Assembly (NCBI RefSeq): GCF_008831285.2
Contig: NC_045141.1
Coordinates: 27,455,315-27,519,314, forward strand
DNA: 64,000 bases
Origin: Nymphaea colorata
Lineage: Eukaryota; Streptophyta; Magnoliopsida; Nymphaeales; Nymphaeaceae
Direction of reading: 5' to 3'
Every line of letters begins with the position of its first letter. Within the stretch, counting starts at the first letter, position 1. Below are positions 57,474-64,000 of this stretch, piece after piece. The notes beneath the pieces were generated by a model, which was given only the letters and a program-made list of their open reading frames with translations, was not told where the DNA came from and ran no database searches. The translations under genes and the position numbers were made by a program.

Positions 57474-60400
57474 ATGAGCGCGAGCCACCCGGCGGTGCAT
57501 CCCGTGGAGGCTCCGCCTGCAACCGACGCCAACGATGTCCCCAGGGTCAGAATGAAGGACACCCAGGGGATGCCCGGCACCGTCGGCGGTCTGGCGCTGC
57601 GCCTCCTTCAATTCGCTTTCGCCGTCAGTGCTCTCTGCGTAATGGTCTCCACCAGCGATTTCTCCTCCGTCACAGCATTCCGGTATGCTGCTTTCTTTCC
57701 CAGTTCAACACTTTTCTTTTATTTTCCCTTCTTCTCTACTTTTGGTTTCTCTGCTCCTGCGATCCGATGCGTTCTGCTAGTGCCGCGACCATCTCGTTCG
57801 CGTTCCTGGAAATTGGTCACAGGAGCTTTATGGCGATTTTTTTCGGCACCATCTCTCTTGGAAATTGCGACCAGAGCAAACGGATGAAGAGGTTGAAACA
57901 AGAGGTCTAGTGAAACCGTTGTTCTGTTTTCTACCTGATGAAACAAATCGGCTACAAAAGTGCAGCAATATTTAATACTTGTAATCATCATGTTTGGTAC
58001 GACGGCCTTCCTAATAACCATTCCTGATGCTTCTCGAGTAACGATTAGAATCTTTGGAGTTTTGATGCAGTGAGATCGTTGAAGGGAACGAGAAAATGGC
58101 GCGAAAATAAAACTAGAATAAGGGGAAACAGTCGGAAATGTCAGCACAAGGTTTGCTTTACACCTAGAACCAAATTTTCACTAGGAAACTCGCATATGTA
58201 ACTCACCCTTGCTGGAACTTGATTCATAAAACGTCCTATCTGAACCAAGTCGTCATCTGAAAGCATTTCCTCCTGTTCACACTTTTGCCGAGATTGGATT
58301 AAGAAATAGACTGTTACATCTACCCGAGATTCCTCGTAAGCCCTATGTCGCCTTCTTTAACAGACAAAACTACTTCCAACCCCATGGTTGTAAGCAACTC
58401 ATCTAAAGCTCAAAAAAAAAAAAAAAAGACACGTCTATTTTCTGATTGGGTTGTCTGTGCACCTAGGTTTTGAATAAGTGACCTTCATTGCAGTGCTTTG
58501 ATAAGTCTTTCATGTTCAAAAAAAGAGACCATTAGGCATTTTAATTTACTTCATAATTCACAGTGTGTTTGTGTGCTCACTCATGTGTGCGCCTTCATTG
58601 AATGCTTTGATGAGTCTTTGATGTTCAGAGAACGAGGCCATAGCGAGCTTCAATTTAGCTGTCACTATTCGGAATTTTTTTGTGCATGCACGAGCTGTCT
58701 GGTCTCCGGACTGAGGGCCGTGCCACTATCTTATGCCTCTCTCAAATGTTGAAAATGTCTTACCTGGTATATAAACTTTATCCTCTAATTTTCCTGATAA
58801 AATATTATTTTTTTAACTAGTATTATTCATCAAATACGTCGGTCTCAGCTATATCCCACCAAATGAAAACATCAAATATTAATTTTTTAACTAGTATTAT
58901 TCATAAAATATTTAGTGAAAAATTGGGACCAAAAAGCTTGTTAAAACGTGGAAAGATAGGAAAGCAAAGAAGAACTATTTATTAAGAAAATAAATGAATG
59001 AAATTATCTAATGTGAGGATACATAGTAACATTATTGGAATATATTTTTTCCCTAATTTGTGTATTTTTTTTCTATAGTGTCATTATCTTGTAAAACTGC
59101 CTTTTAAGTTGTCTTCCCAAATAACTGGTGTTAAAATCAGTAGGCTTTGAAAACCATGCTTTGGTCCATGTATGCCATTACATGAGCATTGAAACGTGCC
59201 AACCTTTTGTTGATATCAGGAAACGGTTGGTTTTTGTCTTGTTGTATGGACTATCATTGCCAACCTTTATCAGTTAACCTTCTTTAGCATCCTGATGAAA
59301 TTTGAGCTTTTTTAAATTTATTAGTTGGTAAAAATTCACATTAATTTCACCTAGAGCTTGTCAGTTTAAGGGCATTGCCTTTGAAACAACACCATGTGTT
59401 ACGAGACATGCTGCTTCAGGGGAGTACAAATAGATTTTTTGCAAGAAACTGGGTGGGTTTCATATAGGGAACAATGCTCATTTTGTGGATGTGCTTTGAT
59501 GGAAGGTGTCAGCTATGTATTGTTTCAAATATTTTTTGTGGACACGTGAATTCTGTGCTGCATCTTGTCAAGAGGCTAGAGAGCTTTAGCCAATGTTTAT
59601 TACACTGATGGTTGCATCTTTGCATACGCATGTGCTGATTCTGTTTGCTTGCTTGATTTTGGTGTTTATTGAGACGGGAAAGAATCTTGAAAGTCTCTCC
59701 TTGTGATTCTTGCCCATGCTAATTCTACCTCCATAGAGGTCTTGACTTTTCATTCTTCGTAAAGTATCAACATATTCATGCCTCTTCTCTAGTCTTGATG
59801 TCCTTATAATTTTAGGATGTGTTTGAATGGGGGAAAAAGGAGTCTTAGGACGGTGCCATTGACTCTGACGCTTTCAAAAATGCCCCCCACTTTTCCCTTT
59901 CTCTTATTGCGACCCCAGTGGTGTGGCAGAAAGTGGGTGTTGCTAAATTCCCTCATCCCATAATCAGATATGCCTATAGTTTCTTTCATAATTCAAGTAT
60001 ATTCTGCATGATCTAAAGATGTGAAACTTTGCTCTACTCACGTGGTAGTTTTGTAACTTCTAGCTATTGCAAAATGTTGAATATGGATTCCTTTTCTTAA
60101 CATTCAATCCTGCTTCCTTTTTTTATTGTGTAAAGATCTTTCGTTTTGGCTTTTTTTTTGAGTTTTGGTGAGACCTTTATGGATCCAGCCTGTGACTGTA
60201 TAAAATTAGACTAGATGAAGCTAAGTTTGTGCAAGTTCTTCTCAGTATGCACACATTGAATCGTTGCAGGGATCCAAGTCTGTGAATCTCCAAAACTTGA
60301 CACACTAGATTGCATGACTTATTATTCTGCTACTGCTTAGTGCTTACAATGTTACACAAACGTGTTTGTGATCAGTCTGATGAAAATTATAGGATGGGCC

Positions 60401-61498
60401 TTACAGAATGCACCTACTATAAGGTTTTAATTCTTTCTTCCCATGTTTCATGTTTTCCAGCTATCTAGTAGCAGCTACTGCCTTGCAAGGTTTGTGGAGC
60501 CTGGTTTTGGCTGTGATGGATACATATGCTCTGCTTGTTAAGCGTTGCCTGCGGAATTCACGTGTGATCACCCTGTTTTCCATTGGCGATGGGGTAAGAA
60601 AGTTCTAAATGTTTAATTCCTGCTGTGAGAAGAGCTGTAATGATTAAACAAACCATTAGATAAACACAATGATGTAAATCTATTACAAGGTCCTCGAGGA
60701 TACTAATTTTTTGTGGTTTTCCTTAATGGAAGGAAAATGGAAAAGTTTAGAAAAAATTTGTGAAATTATAATGCTGTAAAAATGTTTTTGGCTATCAAAC
60801 TACTACATACATATCCAGGAACCATGCCGCATAAAGCATCGAATACACAATGAAAAATGTATGCCACGAATGACAAGCATATTTAAATGGAAATAATCGA
60901 AATGAATGTTAAGATTTAACAACTTAAAACTAGTCTGTAATTCGTGCACAAACAAAAGTTTTAGCGTGTAAGTTTTACTCTTCAAACGACTCAAGAGTCA
61001 TTGAAAAGCTTTGAAGATACTTTTTACCTTCGAGGGTGGAAACAAGCTTCCAGGGCAAAGAACTAGGAACTTCCCCAAATTGCTTTCTTCCTGTTGAAGT
61101 TTGCAATGTTACCCTTCATAACACAATTAAGATTGTAAAAGAGTCGGCCCTAAGGATTACTTTTCGGTTTCCTTGGAGGTTTATCCCATGGCACTCATAA
61201 TTTCACTTTCTTTATATTCGAAATTGATTACTCTAGTTTGCTTCTCTTTTGATGAGACGTATGTTGCCCAAGTTTATTGTTGTCCATGTTTTTCGCTCTG
61301 TGGCAGGTCACTTCTACACTCACATTTGCATCTGCTTGTGCCTCTGCTGGTATTACAGTCCTTATTGGGAATGACCTTGGATTGTGCGGTCAAAACCACT
61401 GCTCAAGATTTGAGACAGCAACAGCGTTAGCCTTCATTAGCTGGTTTACGGTATCTCCATCTTTCCTTCTGAATTTTTGGTCGCTGGCTTCTAGATAG
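57474..61498 (+). CDS. CASPL5A-like: CASP-like protein, family 5 (CASPL5A type)
   Basis: Exons 57474-57682, 60461-60593 and 61307-61498 (stop TAG 61496-61498) join in phase to 177 aa, the usual length of this subfamily. The N-terminus [12 protein letters not shown] and [12 protein letters not shown] are the subfamily signature. Four membrane segments are expected at about residues 38-58, 68-94, 113-136 and 151-172. The stretches [49 protein letters not shown] and the C-terminal [14 protein letters not shown] are strongly typical. Family knowledge: CASPs organise membrane domains that guide Casparian strip formation; CASPL proteins are plasma-membrane four-helix proteins of mostly unknown role, so no function is assigned. 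Intron 1 (2.8 kb) shows no recognisable element. The start ATG is the first good one in frame. Confidence 0.95.
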
Positions 61499-62758
61499 AA
61501 CCGACCGATGCTCCTAAACTGGATCTAAGCTCTCTCTTGCATCTCCGAAGGACTCTGTGTCTATTGTTCTAGTGTACAGGTTTTTGATGAGCCTTTTTTC
61601 CCCTTGTCTAATTCATTCTTGAAGAAGTTGTATCTTTTGGATAGCTTACATAAGAAGGTGTCCGTGGATTGAAATGTCTACTGTTTCCTTCTCTTACCGG
61701 CAAATTGAGATTACTGATCAACTCGACAACTGTGGGGCCTCCCTTAACAAGTGGGTGGCACATACCATCGGGGTGAAAATGAGAGGCAGGCCAAGTTCTT
61801 TGTTTTTCATCTGACGCACAGGGCTCAGCCTGCATCACCACATTGGATGGCCCAAGTCGTTACAGTTGCACCAAACCAACGGCTCCTCTCAACTCCCTGA
61901 AAAGCCAACGCCTCGTGCTTGAAAACGACCCCAACTATGCAGAATTCAAACTGCAAGGATGCTTGGGTTTCATCATCGTTGGATATGCTGACCGACGTTA
62001 TTTAAATCGGTTTTCTAATTGTCTCATTTTTTAAAATGATTTATAAAAGAATCTATTCGGATCATATTAAGATTGAAATTGTGTTTTCTGAAATTTAAAA
62101 TTTGGAAACACAAAATAAGAAAATATGAAATGTCAGGGGAAAAGCTGATGAGATCATCAAAACATGACGTCTGCAAACCGATCTGGATTCTGCACTAGGA
62201 GTCTAGGGCGAAGGAGATTCGGTGGACCGAGAAATAATAGATGGGCAACTCGTCAGGCTAAGTAGGCTGCTAATGGATCAGATAAGGGCAGCAAACGCCT
62301 AAAAGGTTGGAGTAGAATTGCACCGGTTGCACTTAAAATGGACAAACTCTAGATGCAGGCCACTTGTAATCCTTGAGAGGAAAAAAACAGTTTTCGAGTG
62401 AAAACGGGTCATAATGAAATTCCTGACAAAAATAAATTGTTAAGAAAGCTGAAAATAGAAGAAATTTGGCTCCACGAAACACAAAAGAGGAAACATGGGG
62501 AACTGGGACCCTGAATCAGCGGGTATGCACTTTAACACCCATTTTGGAAAACAATAGAAACGCCACCGACCAGTTGAACTCTAAACTTAAAGAAGCCAAT
62601 CCAACTTGAAATTGGGATCTGGGACTGTGATGTTTTCTGTTCTTGAGGTCTGCTACATTTAGTCCGTCGGATGAAATTGACCTGCAACTAATATAAGTTT
62701 TTGGTGAGCAAAGATCGTGCATCTTTGTCAAGCAATTTTTTGTTGGAATTCACATGTA

Positions 62759-62837
<79 letters not shown>

Positions 62838-64000
62838 GTGACACTAACTATCCATTTCTCACACACCTTACTTATAAACCATATATATATATATATATAT
62901 ATTCGTGACACTAACTATCCATTTCTCACACACCTTACTTATAAACCATTTAATCCAACACGGTGCCTGATTGACAAAAAAAAAATAAGATAGATGGTTG
63001 AGAGAAAATGAGGAGAAAAAGATGACAGGTCTATACTTTTTCTTTAATTCTAAATTAATTTTAAATATTTCAAATTATTTCTACATTAAAACAAAAGCAA
63101 CACGCTCCGATATGTATCGATTATCAAACTAATACCTTACAGGATGGGGGTAAACAATGATAACTAATTGCTCTTCCAGTTCTTTTATTTTTGTTTTTAT
63201 ACTTTTTTTTTTGTTTGTGTTCATCCTCATTATGGCTATTAGCATATTCAGCCCCCAACTTAAGGATTTAACTAAAAAAAAAAAGATAAGACCGTTTCAT
63301 GGCTTTTTACCTCGGCATTTCAAATTAATTGGTGACGTCCATAAGCATTTCACAAAGAACACATGAAAAAACAGCCAAATATAAGGAAACGAATCGGGGA
63401 AGAGGGACTAAAAAGTTCACAAAAGGAAACAACGAGGGTGACGGAAAAGCAACATGAAAAAAGTGCCGTCTTAAATAGACAAAAACCACGGCTTCATGGT
63501 AACATGATGAAATGGTAATAATAAATATAGGGGGGAAATAATTGTTACTACAGAAACAGGACATGGACCGGCCCTGGTCCAGACCATCAAAGGTTTCTTC
63601 GTGAATTAGAAGCTGTTCTTTACGTTTCTTCTAACCTAGCTCAACAGCACTGAACCTTAGATGAAAGATGAGGCACCATGTTACAACCTGACATGAATTG
63701 AACTTTCCATGTCGGGGTAATCATCGCATCAATCGGATAAGGCACAAAAATTAGGACTGCCAACAGCAGACATGTATGGACAAGAAAAAGTTTCGAGATG
63801 ACATGCATCAACGAAAAAGATTTCAAGCTGCCATATCTAGACAACCAAAGACACCTCATCCCATGCTGACAGATAGTATGTAACATCTATCATCCCACCG
63901 CCAACATAGAAAACGAACCCCCTGCACATTGCACCTACAGGTATGGAATAGAGCCACTTGCAAGTTGCTCCTGGATTGCTCCATGTTGTCCTTTATCGTT
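61499..64000. other. Intergenic stretch downstream of the CASP-like gene
   Basis: The first few hundred bases are probably CASP-like 3' UTR. A (TC)n/(TA)n microsatellite and a 67-bp duplication lie at 62763-62952. 63600-64000 could be the 3' UTR of a minus-strand gene beginning outside the window, but no exon is recognised. Confidence 0.55.
62763..62952. repeat. (TC)n(TA)n microsatellite with 67-bp tandem duplication
   Basis: About fourteen TC units and some twenty TA units are followed by two copies, starting at 62834 and 62901, of a unit that opens ATTCGTGACACTAACTATCC. The copies appear identical for about 50 bp and are separated by TA units. Confidence 0.9.

Noticed and set aside
1..64000. 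miRNA precursors of common plant families
   Set aside because: A scan by eye for mature sequences of frequent families (for example 156, 159, 160, 164, 166, 167, 172, 390, 396) found none; the only miR160-related word is the target in the ARF gene.
1..64000. CRISPR arrays, operons, Shine-Dalgarno sites, bacterial features
   Set aside because: The sequence is plant nuclear DNA with intron-split genes. The repeats are microsatellites, tandem duplications and transposon remains, with no regularly spaced repeat-spacer pattern.
63600..64000. Possible terminal exon of a minus-strand gene at the window edge
   Set aside because: One minus-strand frame stays open for about 48 codons, but I recognise no family and no splice support.

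Overview
This window is nuclear DNA of a flowering plant. Genes are split by canonical GT-AG introns. The products are plant-specific or plant-typical: an EDR2-like START/DUF1336 protein, a class A GATA factor, a class C auxin response factor with a miR160 site, a plant ERMP1-type M28 metallopeptidase and a CASP-like 5 protein. Introns hold copia, gypsy, hAT and PIF/Harbinger remains. The first exons of the GATA and ARF genes are strongly GC-rich and the intergenic DNA is full of (TC)n and (TA)n tracts. The lineage within angiosperms cannot be fixed from sequence alone.

Layout. (1) 1-3069 (+): the 3' part of an EDR2-like gene, eight clear exons plus a possible one at the window edge, with a SINE-like insert in its last intron. 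(2) 3070-10539: no convincing coding gene; a likely TATA box and leader exon for the GATA gene lie near 9055-9159. (3) 10540-11640 (+): GATA factor, two exons separated by a 126-bp intron that is itself open in frame. (4) 11641-24060: 12 kb without a recognisable coding gene, rich in pyrimidine tracts and short tandem repeats; its last part is probably the promoter and leader of the ARF gene. (5) 24123-29193 (+): ARF10/16-type repressor ARF, three exons, 737 aa, with a 20-codon upstream ORF overlapping its start, two G-quadruplex-type stretches and a near-perfect miR160 target. (6) 30790-55748 (-): a complete 13-exon, 904-aa ER metallopeptidase gene spread over 25 kb. (7) 57474-61498 (+): CASP-like 5 gene, three exons, 177 aa, head to head with (6). 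(8) 61499-64000: intergenic, with microsatellites and a 67-bp tandem duplication.

The peptidase gene is the structural centre of the window. Its exons are intact and keep phase throughout, but its introns have collected mobile DNA. These are a PIF/Harbinger-type element carrying only a Myb/SANT-like ORF, a gypsy gag remnant joined to a 512-bp inverted repeat, a 378-bp hAT-type MITE, a 3.4-kb hAT element with a decayed transposase that shares termini with that MITE, a 4.7-kb decayed copia element, and an older copia relic that was itself hit by a 191-bp hAT-type MITE. Several insertions keep target-site duplications that can be read directly. The host genes do not form one pathway. The ARF (auxin), GATA (transcription) and EDR2-like (lipid-binding defence/cell death regulator) genes are simply neighbours.
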